A stretch of DNA of 43,392 nt from a virus: IMG/VR virus record IMGVR_UViG_3300046559_000385, positions 1 to 43,392 of that record. One strand, given 5' to 3'. The position numbers and the translations under genes are program-made. A model generated the notes under the pieces. That model saw only the letters and a list, made by a program, of their open reading frames with translations, was not told where the DNA came from and made no database searches. Below, piece by piece: positions 1-6,264 of this stretch; positions within the stretch are counted from its first letter, which is position 1, and each line of letters begins with the position of its first letter.

Positions 1-1408
1 AGAAGCTCCTTGGCGCTGAGAAGCTCCTCGCCGGTGATGGGCGCGGCGCTCGCTCGGGCTCATCCACCTCGACCAGCTCCAGCCCGTACTCGTCCACGCC
101 CTCCGGCACGACGCCCGGCCGCGGAATCAGCGCGTTCCGGCGAAACTGCCGATAGTCCACGTAGTGCTGCCAGCGATGGAACCGCCTGCCGACAGTCGTC
201 ACGTCGGGATGCTGGCGCTTCAGCGACGCGGCCATCCGCCACCGGCCGTCCTTCTCAAGGATGGCGATCCCCTCCGGGCACGTCGGGCTGACGTCGACCT
301 CGCAATCCGGGCACGTCGCGGCATGCGCCTCCCACGCCTTGGCGATCGCCTCCGCGCCGAGATAGATCGGCGTGTTGCCGCCCTTGACCTGCATGGTCGG
401 CATCTTGTAGGCGTTGAAGTTGTTGAACTGCACCGTGCACCATCCGTCCTTCAGCGCGCGGAGGCAGATGTCGGTGTCGTCGTTGTAGACGTCACGGTGC
501 CGATACGGAATCTTGTTGTTGATCAGCGAGTTCGAGTAGACGCGCGTGTTCAGGACGTACGGCGGGAACGACCCGACCTTCCGCGAGATGAACATGAAGT
601 ATTGGAAGCCGGCCACGGCGACGTTCTCGTACCTGTCGACGAAGTCCTCCGCGATCCGCATGCACGTCCCGTCGGCCGTGCGGATCTGCCGGTTCTCGTG
701 GTAGCGATAGAACTCCTTGATGTTGTCGTCGAGCTGCCAGTGTCGCTCCGCGCCAAGCGCGATCGCGTGCTCCATGATCCAGATCCGCGCCGGGACGAGG
801 CCGTCCAGGCCGGCCGGCAGCTCGAGGAACGTGCCGGACTTGACGACACCCTCGTACCGCTGACGCTCCTGCGGCTGGACGACGGCGTAGTACGGGACGC
901 CGATGCGCTCGAGGCACTTGATGGTGTATGCCGAGTCCCACCTGCCCTTCGTCGGAACGTAGACCGGATACCGCGGATTCAGCGGCCGCGTACTCTTCCA
1001 CCGCACGCCGTTCACCTTGTCGATGGCGGCTGGTGGGAACCACGCCGACTTCGTGTCGTCGGTGACCTGGATGCCGACCTCTCGCGCGAACGTCTGCCGG
1101 CCTGCCTGGTCCTTGAAGCGCATGTCAACCGTCTGCCACGGCGTCAGATCCTGATGGTGATATGCCGGCATACCCTGCCACGTGTCGTGCCAGTTTGATG
1201 GAATGTCAAGCAGGTCGGGCTGCGCGACGTCTGTCGTCTCGAGCCACATGAAGTCTGGCGGCAGGCGACTGACAAAGGGATAGTAGAGCGTGTCGCTGAA
1301 CGGCTGGCGGGTCAGCACGAAGAACGCGTGCCTATCCTCTTGCGTCGCGAAGTGGACGAGCAGGTTCAGCTCGTCGGCGACCTCGTCGTCTTCAAGCTCA
1401 AACAGCAT
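1..1408 (-). CDS. TET-associated glycosyltransferase (TAGT), truncated by window edge
   Basis: The ATG at 1408 opens a frame that stays open to the left edge (about 469 residues, no stop). The N-terminal part has two copies of a small unit resembling 'hxFxTxEDRxxF' followed by a W/Y-P-rich strand, near residues 14-45 and 94-126. The catalytic GT-A-like part starts at NPRYPVYVPTKGR (144-156) and continues through VPYYAVVQPQE (171-181), QLDDN (225-229, DxD-like) and YNDDTDICLRAL (308-319) to MQVKGGNTPIYLG (339-351). These are hallmarks I recognise from TET/JBP-associated glycosyltransferases, which add sugars to oxidised pyrimidines in phage DNA; the substrate here is inferred. The start overlaps the upstream gene by 11 bases. 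Oddity: near 40-56 the annotated frame turns into low-quality residues, while the -1 frame gives PITGEELLSAKEL. A frameshift or sequence error close to the edge is therefore possible. Confidence 0.85.
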   Translation of the reverse strand, partial: MLFELEDDEVADELNLLVHFATQEDRHAFFVLTRQPFSDTLYYPFVSRLPPDFMWLETTDVAQPDLLDIPSNWHDTWQGMPAYHHQDLTPWQTVDMRFKDQAGRQTFAREVGIQVTDDTKSAWFPPAAIDKVNGVRWKSTRPLNPRYPVYVPTKGRWDSAYTIKCLERIGVPYYAVVQPQERQRYEGVVKSGTFLELPAGLDGLVPARIWIMEHAIALGAERHWQLDDNIKEFYRYHENRQIRTADGTCMRIAEDFVDRYENVAVAGFQYFMFISRKVGSFPPYVLNTRVYSNSLINNKIPYRHRDVYNDDTDICLRALKDGWCTVQFNNFNAYKMPTMQVKGGNTPIYLGAEAIAKAWEAHAATCPDCEVDVSPTCPEGIAILEKDGRWRMAASLKRQHPDVTTVGRRFHRWQHYVDYRQFRRNALIPRPGVVPEGVDEYGLELVEVDEPERAPRPSPARSFSAPRSF

Positions 1409-1586
1409 TCCGGTTCCTCAAATACTCTTCCTGCTCCCACCTGCCGAGCGCCTTGCTGGCCTTCGCCACCCGCTCCGCCTCGCCGTCAAACACGTTGCGC
1501 TTCATGCTGTAGATGACGCCGAACTTCAGCGCGATCTTCGAGGCGACCTCGATGAGGCCGGGACGGCCGTGCTTCTCAAATCCCAC
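1398..1586 (-). CDS. Small early protein of unknown function (62 aa)
   Basis: GTG start at 1586. The product is a 62-residue mixed-charge protein (GFEKHGRPGLIEVASKIALK at residues 2-21) and its C-terminus looks helical and charged. No family recognised. It overlaps the genes on both sides by 11 bases, as is usual in this operon. The frame has normal amino-acid composition, unlike the R/A-rich frames opposite it. A role in early host takeover is only a guess from position. Confidence 0.65.
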   Translation of the reverse strand: MGFEKHGRPGLIEVASKIALKFGVIYSMKRNVFDGEAERVAKASKALGRWEQEEYLRNRNAV

Positions 1587-1764
1587 GCTGAATCTCGTCG
1601 TCGATGATGCTGCGCACGAGTTCGTTCGGAATGAGCAGGTGCTGAAGTCGGCGGTCTGGGATGCGCGTCACGGCACGGCGTGCGACGGCGTCCGCCTGGT
1701 TGCTGTCGAGCCCGGCAACCTGCGCGCGCTCGTAGGCCCAGACCCTCAGCTGTTCGCGTGTCAT
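1576..1764 (-). CDS. Small helical early protein (62 aa)
   Basis: The ATG at 1764 overlaps the previous stop (ATGA), so I prefer it to a longer frame reaching back to 1812. The product starts MTREQLRVWAYERAQVAG and reads as two or three amphipathic helices with many Arg and Ala residues. No family recognised. Its own stop lies inside the start of the next gene, which implies translational coupling. Confidence 0.65.
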   Translation of the reverse strand: MTREQLRVWAYERAQVAGLDSNQADAVARRAVTRIPDRRLQHLLIPNELVRSIIDDEIQRGI

Positions 1765-2015
1765 AAGCTGTCTACGTACGTCTCGGCGCGACCAAGGTAA
1801 AAATGGCGCCACCAGTCGTTCTCAGCATGCTCCGCACTGTCGCGATCGCGTGCCGCGCAGTAGGACCGCTGCATGGCGGGTGACCAGGAGAGGAATAGGG
1901 CTTGAGGGACTTCGTTCCATTGCCCACCGCTCGGGGCCACACGGTTGTCGGGATGGTCGACATGTGGAAGCACGTCGGCATCCGGAGCTTCAAAATCAAA
2001 CTCGTCTTGGTTCAC
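1761..2015 (-). CDS. Acidic, tryptophan-containing early protein (84 aa)
   Basis: GTG start at 2015, embedded in a GTGA overlap with the upstream stop. The N-terminus is acidic (MNQDEFDFEAPDADV) and the C-terminal half is aromatic (SWSPAMQRSYCAARDRDS, then DWWRHFYLGRAE). A longer frame to 2183 exists, but its extra residues are Arg/Ala-rich out-of-frame sequence. No family recognised. Confidence 0.65.
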   Translation of the reverse strand: MNQDEFDFEAPDADVLPHVDHPDNRVAPSGGQWNEVPQALFLSWSPAMQRSYCAARDRDSAEHAENDWWRHFYLGRAETYVDSL

Positions 2016-2224
2016 AGCAGCCTCTTGACGCGACTCGGCGACAGCCTCAACGCCCGTCCGGCTGCCGCTCGCGCGCAGCGCACGGCGTGCTCGAGGTCGA
2101 GGTCCCACGGTACCAGCTTCGGCGGCCGCTCGACGGCCACCTTGATCGCGAGCACCGTCTCGGTCGCCCAGTAGTCGAGCCACGCGACGTGATCGCGAGG
2201 GTTGCTTGGGATGCTAGACGCCAT
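2012..2224 (-). CDS. Small early protein of unknown function (70 aa)
   Basis: The ATG at 2224 was chosen because the reading frame upstream overlaps another convincing gene. Residues 1-25 (MASSIPSNPRDHVAWLDYWA...) are followed by a Leu/Val/Arg-rich helical segment ending SPSRVKRLL. No family recognised. It overlaps the upstream gene by 11 bases and the downstream GTG gene by 4. Confidence 0.6.
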   Translation of the reverse strand: MASSIPSNPRDHVAWLDYWATETVLAIKVAVERPPKLVPWDLDLEHAVRCARAAAGRALRLSPSRVKRLL

Positions 2225-2393
2225 GGCCGTATCCGTCCTCTCGACGATAGTCCTCTTCGAACTCCACCAGCCGCGGGCTGCGGCAGTCGGGGCAATACTC
2301 CCGCTCGGAGACTTCAAGAGTATTGACGTTAACGAAGCCATCGAGAAAGACGTCGTATCGCTTCCCCTGCCAGCCGCAGAGGCAGGGGCCCAT
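2214..2393 (-). CDS. Small zinc-ribbon-like protein (59 aa)
   Basis: The ATG at 2393 overlaps the previous stop by one base (TGATG). A CLC knuckle near residue 4 and CPDC near residue 34 could bind one zinc ion. Between them lies a beta-rich stretch (YDVFLDGFVNVNTLEVSE). The C-terminus is acidic with Tyr. Such short zinc ribbons are common in phage early operons as protein- or nucleic-acid-binding adaptors; the partner is unknown. Confidence 0.65.
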   Translation of the reverse strand: MGPCLCGWQGKRYDVFLDGFVNVNTLEVSEREYCPDCRSPRLVEFEEDYRREDGYGHGV

Positions 2394-2608
2394 CAATAGT
2401 CTCCATTCGTCAAGATGTGTACCGTTCCGGGCTCGACGCTCAGAAGCGTGGCTGTTACCGGCTCAGGATCACAATTCGGATATTTGCTGCGCCATTCGAG
2501 TCGGAAGTGATCGCACGCCTCGCTTTCGGTTTCGCTATCGCGTGTCGTAGAGATGGCAGCGGAGCCCACAGGATAGATGCCTGTAAATGTAATGCTCCAG
2601 ATCTTCAC
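2393..2608 (-). CDS. Small early protein (71 aa)
   Basis: The GTG start at 2608 is decided by a strong Shine-Dalgarno (GGAGG about 5 bases upstream) and by a GTGA overlap with the upstream stop. The product begins MKIWSITFTGIYPVGSAAIS, a beta-hairpin-like start, followed by an acidic Ser/Thr stretch and a helix with HFRLEW. No family recognised. Confidence 0.65.
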   Translation of the reverse strand: MKIWSITFTGIYPVGSAAISTTRDSETESEACDHFRLEWRSKYPNCDPEPVTATLLSVEPGTVHILTNGDY

Positions 2609-2814
2609 GCCGCCTCCTTCGCTCGATATGGTCCGCGCCGTCCGTTCCCGTGACGCGCCGACCGCAGCCGCGCCTTGTCGAAGTGCTCGCGGCAGTGGAT
2701 CGAGTGCTTCACCTCGCCTGTCGAGATGACGTAGCGGTAGCGGGGCTGCGTGCACTCGCGGCAGAGGCCCTTACTCAGCTGGCGGTCGGCCCAGTACGTG
2801 TGGCGGGAGGTCAC
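2605..2814 (-). CDS. Small Cys/His protein, putative zinc-binding (69 aa)
   Basis: GTG start at 2814 in a GTGA overlap. Residues around 18-45 contain CRECTQPRY and HSIHCREHFDKAR, giving a C-x2-C...H-x2-C-x2-H set that could bind zinc. The C-terminal tail is basic (RLRSARHGNGRRGPYR), which suggests nucleic-acid contact. I recall this layout from small phage proteins without an assigned function. Confidence 0.65.
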   Translation of the reverse strand: MTSRHTYWADRQLSKGLCRECTQPRYRYVISTGEVKHSIHCREHFDKARLRSARHGNGRRGPYRAKEAA

Positions 2815-2990
2815 GCCGCCAACCTCAGGATCAGCTGCGCCTGCTTGAGGACCTCGTCGCGCACGAGGCCGGGGTACTTGAGGGCGAGTGAAATCAACGC
2901 CTTGGCTTCGATGGTGCTCATGACTGACCTTTCTGGTTGACTGAATTCCCAGCGAGCGTTACGGAGGGCGAAGGTGAAGAGGTCGATCAC
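2811..2990 (-). CDS. Small helical early protein (59 or 36 aa)
   Basis: Two starts are credible. The GTG at 2990 sits in a GTGA overlap with the upstream stop and follows a GGAGGGG Shine-Dalgarno. The ATG at 2921 follows AGAAAGG and gives a tidier protein (MSTIEAKALISLALKYPGLV...). The 36-residue core is strongly helical. The longer form adds an aromatic N-terminus (IDLFTFALRNARWEF). No family recognised. Confidence 0.55.
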   Translation of the reverse strand: MIDLFTFALRNARWEFSQPERSVMSTIEAKALISLALKYPGLVRDEVLKQAQLILRLAA

Positions 2991-3382
2991 AACCCCTCCG
3001 TCGGCGACAGCGGCGACTTGGTCGAGCTGAGCACGCCGGCCATTCTGAGCTCGAGGTAGATCTTGTCGAAGAGCTTCGCGTCGGCGGAGATGGCCGCCAG
3101 GACGCCAGTCGGCGACGTCGGGTTGGCGTGGTAGATTGTCACGTAGCCGCCAGAGCCGAACGGGCGGAACCGCGTGTGCGTGCACCTCGGATCGAGCAGC
3201 GCCGCGCGGACCTTTCCGGGGTGCTCATAGTGCTGGCACTCTTCGCGACAGGCCGGGCATTCGGCGTCCGTCGGGGTCGCCGTCTCCATCAGCAGGCCGT
3301 AGATATGCTGGGCCTGGGCGTCGAGGTGACACGCGCAGGTGACCAGCTTGGCGCCGTACTTGTTCAGGATGAGGGTATTCAT
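2987..3382 (-). CDS. Cys/His-rich early protein (131 aa)
   Basis: The ATG at 3382 overlaps the preceding TAA by one base. An N-terminal CAC (about residues 16-18) and CPACREECQHYEH (about 43-55) suggest a zinc site. The middle has basic and aromatic residues (RCTHTRFRPFGSGGYVTIYH), and the C-terminal half is helical. No family recognised. It is the second gene of its operon, so it is probably made early and in quantity. Confidence 0.65.
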   Translation of the reverse strand: MNTLILNKYGAKLVTCACHLDAQAQHIYGLLMETATPTDAECPACREECQHYEHPGKVRAALLDPRCTHTRFRPFGSGGYVTIYHANPTSPTGVLAAISADAKLFDKIYLELRMAGVLSSTKSPLSPTEGL

Positions 3383-3600
3383 TACCGCACCGCCTGGTTG
3401 AGTTCATCGCGGAGCGTGATGGCCAGCGTGTCGCGCTTCATGGAAGACTGCACGATCTTACCGGTCTGCGTATCGCGAACGCGGAATCGCTCGTTCTGTC
3501 CGGTGTGGCAGTGCCGTGTGTAGGATTCGACGATGTAGCGTTCCATCTTTTCCTCCGTGACGGCGCCCGTTGCTTTCGGGTCGCGGTTGACGTTGTTCAT
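3382..3600 (-). CDS. First gene of second early operon (72 or 54 aa)
   Basis: The ATG at 3600 lies exactly where transcription should start from the promoter at 3607-3635, so the mRNA would be leaderless. A second ATG at 3546 (MERYIVESYTRHC...) follows a very good Shine-Dalgarno (GGAGGAAAAG) and may be the start used once the host ribosome needs a leader. The core resembles a small beta-barrel-like domain (ERYIVESY, ERFRVRDTQTGKIV) with a C-terminal helix. No family recognised. Confidence 0.65.
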   Translation of the reverse strand: MNNVNRDPKATGAVTEEKMERYIVESYTRHCHTGQNERFRVRDTQTGKIVQSSMKRDTLAITLRDELNQAVR

Positions 3601-3606
3601 GAAGAC

Positions 3607-3635
3607 ACTATAGCAAATCTAAAAATGTCTGTCTA
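3607..3635 (-). promoter_or_regulatory. Sigma70-like promoter, leaderless, early operon 2
   Basis: On the minus strand there is TAGACA (3630-3635), a 17-base spacer and TATAGT (3607-3612). Each hexamer matches the consensus at 5 of 6 positions. The predicted start site is base 3600, the A of the first ATG. Upstream it shares AAATAGTTGTnnACA with the promoter at 5821-5849. Confidence 0.7.
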
Positions 3636-3682
3636 CAACTATTTGAAGGTGCTTTTGTTGGAGTTTTGGTGGGGATCGTAGA

Positions 3683-3717
3683 AATCGGGCCCTCAGCTGG
3701 TGGGTGAGGGCCCGATT
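3683..3717 (-). terminator. Strong hairpin ending early operon 1
   Basis: A perfect 13-base inverted repeat (AATCGGGCCCTCA, 3683-3695, with 3705-3717) encloses a 9-base loop, just past the last gene of the first early operon and before the next promoter. The T tract on either side is short, so termination may be factor-assisted or bidirectional. Confidence 0.65.
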
Positions 3718-3760
3718 CGTCAATGAGCTAAGATGCCAGGCGCGACCTGAAGGTCCCGCC

Positions 3761-4312
3761 CTACATCGTCGCGACGGCCGCCAGCTTCGCCTTGCGCTTG
3801 GCCAGGTTGGCCTCGGCGCGGGCGATGCGCTCGGCCTCGGTCGGCTTCGGCTTGGAGGCGCGGAGGGCGGCGCGCTCTTCCTTCGTGAGCTTCGGCTTTG
3901 CCTGCTTCACGGCCTTGGCCTTGAACGGACCCTCCAGCGTCGCGGGCGGGTATCCGTCGAAGGCGCCAACTGGAAGGTGGATGCTGATCGCGGCGCCGTC
4001 ATAGATGGCGCGCTTGCCGTTCTTGCTGAGACCCTTGAGTGTCAGTGTCATGTTCTGCTCCTGCTGCGCTGCAGCTGGTTGGTCTGGCTGAATTGCCTCG
4101 ACCCCGATAGGTGATTCTACATCTTTTTCATTCGGCGTGTCTACAACTTTCTCCATCGGCTGCGCGGCGAGGAACGCGACGTACTCGAGCTTCTCGGCCT
4201 GAGACATAAACTGTGTTGGATCTGGTTCCTTTCCTTTCTTCGGCTTCTTGGTCCCGAGCGGCCTCGCCTCGTTCTTCGGCATCTTCTTCCCGTACGTCTT
4301 GATCTTGCTCAT
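3761..4312 (-). CDS. Lysine-rich basic early protein (183 aa)
   Basis: The ATG at 4312 follows AAGGAGG and overlaps the upstream TGA. The first 35 residues are Lys-rich and probably disordered. A Gln/Pro linker follows, then a compact segment (MTLTLKGLSKNGKRAIYDG, then a beta-rich stretch through GAFDGYPPATLEG). The C-terminus is a long Lys/Arg/Ala helix. An internal ATG before MTLTLKG has its own GGAG, so a shorter 98-residue product is possible. Charge suggests binding to nucleic acid or ribosomes. No family recognised. Confidence 0.65.
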   Translation of the reverse strand: MSKIKTYGKKMPKNEARPLGTKKPKKGKEPDPTQFMSQAEKLEYVAFLAAQPMEKVVDTPNEKDVESPIGVEAIQPDQPAAAQQEQNMTLTLKGLSKNGKRAIYDGAAISIHLPVGAFDGYPPATLEGPFKAKAVKQAKPKLTKEERAALRASKPKPTEAERIARAEANLAKRKAKLAAVATM

Positions 4313-4485
4313 CTCTCCTCCTTTGAAGCTCGCATCTTGATCGCGAGGTGAATCCACCACGGCCACGGTTGGCGCATCGGTCCAGCAATCCGCGTGATGC
4401 GTCCGGGCTGTTCGTTGATGAACGCGGCGCACAGCATTCCTTTGCGGAACTGACGCGTTCGACGCTTCTGGGCAGTACGGCTCAT
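4309..4485 (-). CDS. Small basic protein (58 aa)
   Basis: The ATG at 4485 has an AAAGGAG Shine-Dalgarno and shares ATGA with the upstream stop; its own stop overlaps the next ATG in the same way. The product begins MSRTAQKRRTRQFRKGMLCA and has a Trp-rich middle (PWPWWIHLAIKM). It is very basic, so nucleic-acid or membrane-surface binding is plausible. No family recognised. Confidence 0.6.
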   Translation of the reverse strand: MSRTAQKRRTRQFRKGMLCAAFINEQPGRITRIAGPMRQPWPWWIHLAIKMRASKEER

Positions 4486-4811
4486 TGCTTCTCCTTTGTC
4501 TCAAACTGCTTGATGTTATTCGAGGTGATGAGGCTAGCGTTCTTCCCCTGCTGATTGACGATGAACTCCCATCCCTGCTCATCTCTCGTCAGAAAGCCGC
4601 TGACCGTCTTCTTCCCGACGTAGACGCACGCCGGGATGGTGAAGAACGTGTCGGCCTCGGCTGTGGCGAACGCGTTCCGCGCCCTGCCATCTTCGCACGG
4701 ACAGCGCTCGACGCGTGCCACGCTGCCGAACGCGTCCGGCGTGAGGAAGCTGCGCGAGCCGTTCGGGTGCTCGGTACACGTCTCGGCGGCGACAGAGAAT
4801 TTCAGGCCCAT
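4482..4811 (-). CDS. Early protein with Cys pair and beta-rich core (109 aa)
   Basis: The ATG at 4811 is preceded by GGAAGGTG. The start MGLKFSVAAETC leads into a beta-rich region with CPCEDGRARNAF near residue 38. The C-terminal half (ACVYVGKKTVSGFLTRDEQG...) reads as beta strands followed by a polar tail. It overlaps the tiny membrane-protein gene upstream by 10 bases. No family recognised. Confidence 0.6.
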   Translation of the reverse strand: MGLKFSVAAETCTEHPNGSRSFLTPDAFGSVARVERCPCEDGRARNAFATAEADTFFTIPACVYVGKKTVSGFLTRDEQGWEFIVNQQGKNASLITSNNIKQFETKEKQ

Positions 4812-4912
4812 AACACCTTCCACGCCACCAGCAGGGCCGCGGCCATCAGGATCCAGAGCCATCCGTATCGCGTCCGTCGGCTGCGCTCGTCGCCTGTCCA
4901 GACTATTGGCAT
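4802..4912 (-). CDS. 36-residue single-span membrane peptide
   Basis: ATG at 4912, coupled to the upstream TGA by one shared base and preceded by GAGGTGAAG. The N-terminus is charged (MPIVWTGDERSRRTRYG) and is followed by one hydrophobic span (WLWILMAAALLVAWKVLWA) reaching the stop. It is probably an inner-membrane peptide with its N-terminus in the cytoplasm. Superinfection exclusion or host-membrane manipulation is possible but unproven. Confidence 0.55.
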   Translation of the reverse strand: MPIVWTGDERSRRTRYGWLWILMAAALLVAWKVLWA

Positions 4913-5136
4913 CACTTCACCTCTTCTGGCTTTGTTACTACAACCTGGATGGGATACTGACCATCAATGTCAATATCCGTGTTCGACCAATCGGCGCCAC
5001 CTGGAACGCGAAAGAACATCCGCACATCATCCTCTACATCGATCAGCCCAGGGTATCTCGCTACCAGCATCTGGCGTAAGTCGATACCGTCGACCTTCAT
5101 CTCGATACACTGCTTGATTCTCGTCGTCGCCTTCAT
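4912..5136 (-). CDS. Acidic early protein (74 aa)
   Basis: ATG at 5136, sharing one base with the previous stop. The product begins MKATTRIKQCIEMKVDG, continues with a helix-loop (LRQMLVARYPGLIDVEDDVR) and ends in acidic and beta-rich sequence (DIDIDGQYPIQVVVTKPEE). The alternation of strands and helices looks like a small folded domain. No family recognised. Confidence 0.65.
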   Translation of the reverse strand: MKATTRIKQCIEMKVDGIDLRQMLVARYPGLIDVEDDVRMFFRVPGGADWSNTDIDIDGQYPIQVVVTKPEEVK

Positions 5137-5357
5137 CACTTCACCTTCACGATCACGCCGTCCCTGACGGTCGCCTCGGCGTACCACCGATGGGGCTGCG
5201 GATAGTGCGGGCCCTCGAGCGTGACGCGGTGCTCGCCTGCCTGCACCTTCGCGGTATTGCCGAACATGTCGTTCGGCTGGTAGACGCCGACGCGCCTGCC
5301 GGCTGTCACGGCGTCCTTGAGGGCTTTCTTCGAGGGGAAGTTGACATCTGTGTACAT
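5136..5357 (-). CDS. Small beta-rich early protein (73 aa)
   Basis: ATG at 5357. It begins MYTDVNFPSKKALKDAVTAG and ends in beta strands with WYAEATVRDGVIVKVK. The pattern GRRVGVYQPNDMFGN plus 'A(E)ATVxDGVIVKVK' is one I have seen in short phage and plasmid proteins without known function. It is immediately followed by the 74-aa gene with a one-base overlap. Confidence 0.65.
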   Translation of the reverse strand: MYTDVNFPSKKALKDAVTAGRRVGVYQPNDMFGNTAKVQAGEHRVTLEGPHYPQPHRWYAEATVRDGVIVKVK

Positions 5358-5366
5358 GTGCTGCTC

Positions 5367-5501
5367 CTATTCGTGTAAGAGGGTTTCCGCTACCGCCAAG
5401 ATGCGAAAGATGATCCCCGCCGCCACGACGGCCGCGCCGAGCATGGCGAGGAACGTGATCCAGTGCTGCAGGTCAACGAGGGTCGGGATGAGGGGTGCCA
5501 T
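5367..5501 (-). CDS. 44-residue membrane peptide
   Basis: The ATG at 5501 follows AAAGGAG and overlaps the upstream TAA by one base. The sequence is MAPLIPTLVDLQHWITFLAM followed by a hydrophobic run rich in Ala, Val and Ile, then a short charged tail (RILAVAETLLHE). One transmembrane helix is predicted by eye. It is the second single-span peptide of this early operon. Confidence 0.6.
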   Translation of the reverse strand: MAPLIPTLVDLQHWITFLAMLGAAVVAAGIIFRILAVAETLLHE

Positions 5502-5611
5502 TACTTTACTCCTTTGCCTGATAGTGAAGATTTAAGGATTCGCCGCCAGCCGCCGTCCTCGCTTCGGACCCAATCGTGTTTATGTTCGATCGTCGCTTCG
5601 TGCTTGGTCAT
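5501..5611 (-). CDS. 36-residue early peptide
   Basis: ATG at 5611 inside an ATGA overlap. The peptide is polar (MTKHEATIEHKHDWVRSEDG, then GWRRILKSS and a Lys tail). The overlap at both ends and the Shine-Dalgarno of the next gene inside its 3' end support translation. No family recognised. Confidence 0.55.
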   Translation of the reverse strand: MTKHEATIEHKHDWVRSEDGGWRRILKSSLSGKGVK

Positions 5612-5814
5612 TTGGTACCGCCGGACTTGGCCGCGTCGATGCGGTCGATCATCGCGTCGCGCAAGTCGAAACAGTTTTGGACGTGGTCGGTACGCGGCGA
5701 CTCAACGACGACGGCGTCGCAATATGGACAATGCCACGTCGCGCGGCGCCTATTGGCGTCCGTCAACGCGCGGATGCCAAGTTGGTTGATTTGGTCTGTT
5801 AGGGTCTTTGCCAT
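5608..5814 (-). CDS. First gene of early operon 1, zinc-finger-like (68 aa)
   Basis: The ATG at 5814 is the predicted transcription start of the promoter at 5821-5849, so translation would be leaderless. The product has a helix (MAKTLTDQINQLGIRALTDA), then CPYC near residue 29 and HVQNC near 44, a C2HC set that could bind zinc, and a C-terminal helix. This resembles small phage zinc-finger proteins with regulatory roles, but no specific family is recognised. Confidence 0.65.
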   Translation of the reverse strand: MAKTLTDQINQLGIRALTDANRRRATWHCPYCDAVVVESPRTDHVQNCFDLRDAMIDRIDAAKSGGTK

Positions 5815-5820
5815 GCTGAC

Positions 5821-5849
5821 AGTGTAGATCAAGGCCACCTAGTTGTAAA
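5821..5849 (-). promoter_or_regulatory. Sigma70-like promoter, leaderless, early operon 1
   Basis: On the minus strand there is TTTACA (5844-5849), a 17-base spacer and TACACT (5821-5826). The predicted first transcribed base is 5814, the A of the ATG. The -10 to ATG distance is 6 bases (GTCAGC), the same as at the other early promoter (GTCTTC). Confidence 0.65.
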
Positions 5850-5854
5850 CAACT
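5841..5854. promoter_or_regulatory. Palindrome over the -35 box, candidate operator
   Basis: AGTTGTAAACAACT has 6-base arms around a 2-base centre and covers the -35 hexamer of early operon 1. A repressor or activator dimer could bind here. One half-site (AGTTGT) also lies upstream of the other early promoter. Confidence 0.45.
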
Positions 5855-5952
5855 ATTTTTAACCTATTTTAATGGCTATTCCTTCAGGCTTCTGCTCACC
5901 TCCGACATCCGCGAAATCCTTAGACATTTTTCGGCTTCCGCTCCGCCCGTGG

Positions 5953-5964
5953 ATGTGCTATGCT
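5953..5964 (+). promoter_or_regulatory. Weak candidate extended -10 promoter for replication genes
   Basis: TGC directly before TATGCT (5959-5964) forms an extended -10 element 40 bases ahead of the first plus-strand gene. No convincing -35 box lies 16-18 bases upstream, so the call rests on the extended -10 alone. Confidence 0.3.
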
Positions 5965-6003
5965 GTCCTCGCGTCCGGTTGGCTCCCGAAGCCCCGTTGT
6001 GGC

Positions 6004-6264
6004 ATGGCGACACCCCGCCCTGCCAGACCAGACGCCCTTTCCTTTCCACGGGTGCTTGTGGGACAATTCTTCACGTGGCTTGAGCAGCAACGCGGACGGA
6101 CGGACCTGGTCGGAGACTATGCCCGCGCCGCCATCGCGAATATCCGCTATCCACGATCTTCACGCCTGCAAGTCCTCCTGAAATACGAACCCGACGAGAC
6201 GCGTGAAGCCTTGAAGAAGGCACATCGCGAGTGGCGTCGCGTACATGAGCGGAGGGTCGCATGA
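6004..6264 (+). CDS. YozE/SAM-like small protein (86 aa)
   Basis: The ATG at 6004 opens the rightward replication operon. The core FFTWLEQQRGRTDLVGDYAR (about residues 21-40) matches the pattern of YozE-type sterile-alpha-motif-like proteins ('FxxWLxxQxxRxDxVGDxA'). These are short helical proteins common in Firmicutes and phages, and their function is unclear. The C-terminus is a charged helix. The gene overlaps the next ATG by 4 bases. Confidence 0.7.
   Translation: MATPRPARPDALSFPRVLVGQFFTWLEQQRGRTDLVGDYARAAIANIRYPRSSRLQVLLKYEPDETREALKKAHREWRRVHERRVA

Noticed and set aside
492-1043. Minus-strand frame of 183 residues
   Set aside because: Arg/Ala-rich out-of-frame translation of the TAGT gene; no motif or Shine-Dalgarno.
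164-1198. Plus-strand frame of 344 residues opposite the left-end gene
   Set aside because: Its composition is Arg/Val/Leu/Asp-rich as in antisense shadows, while the minus frame shows clear TAGT motifs.
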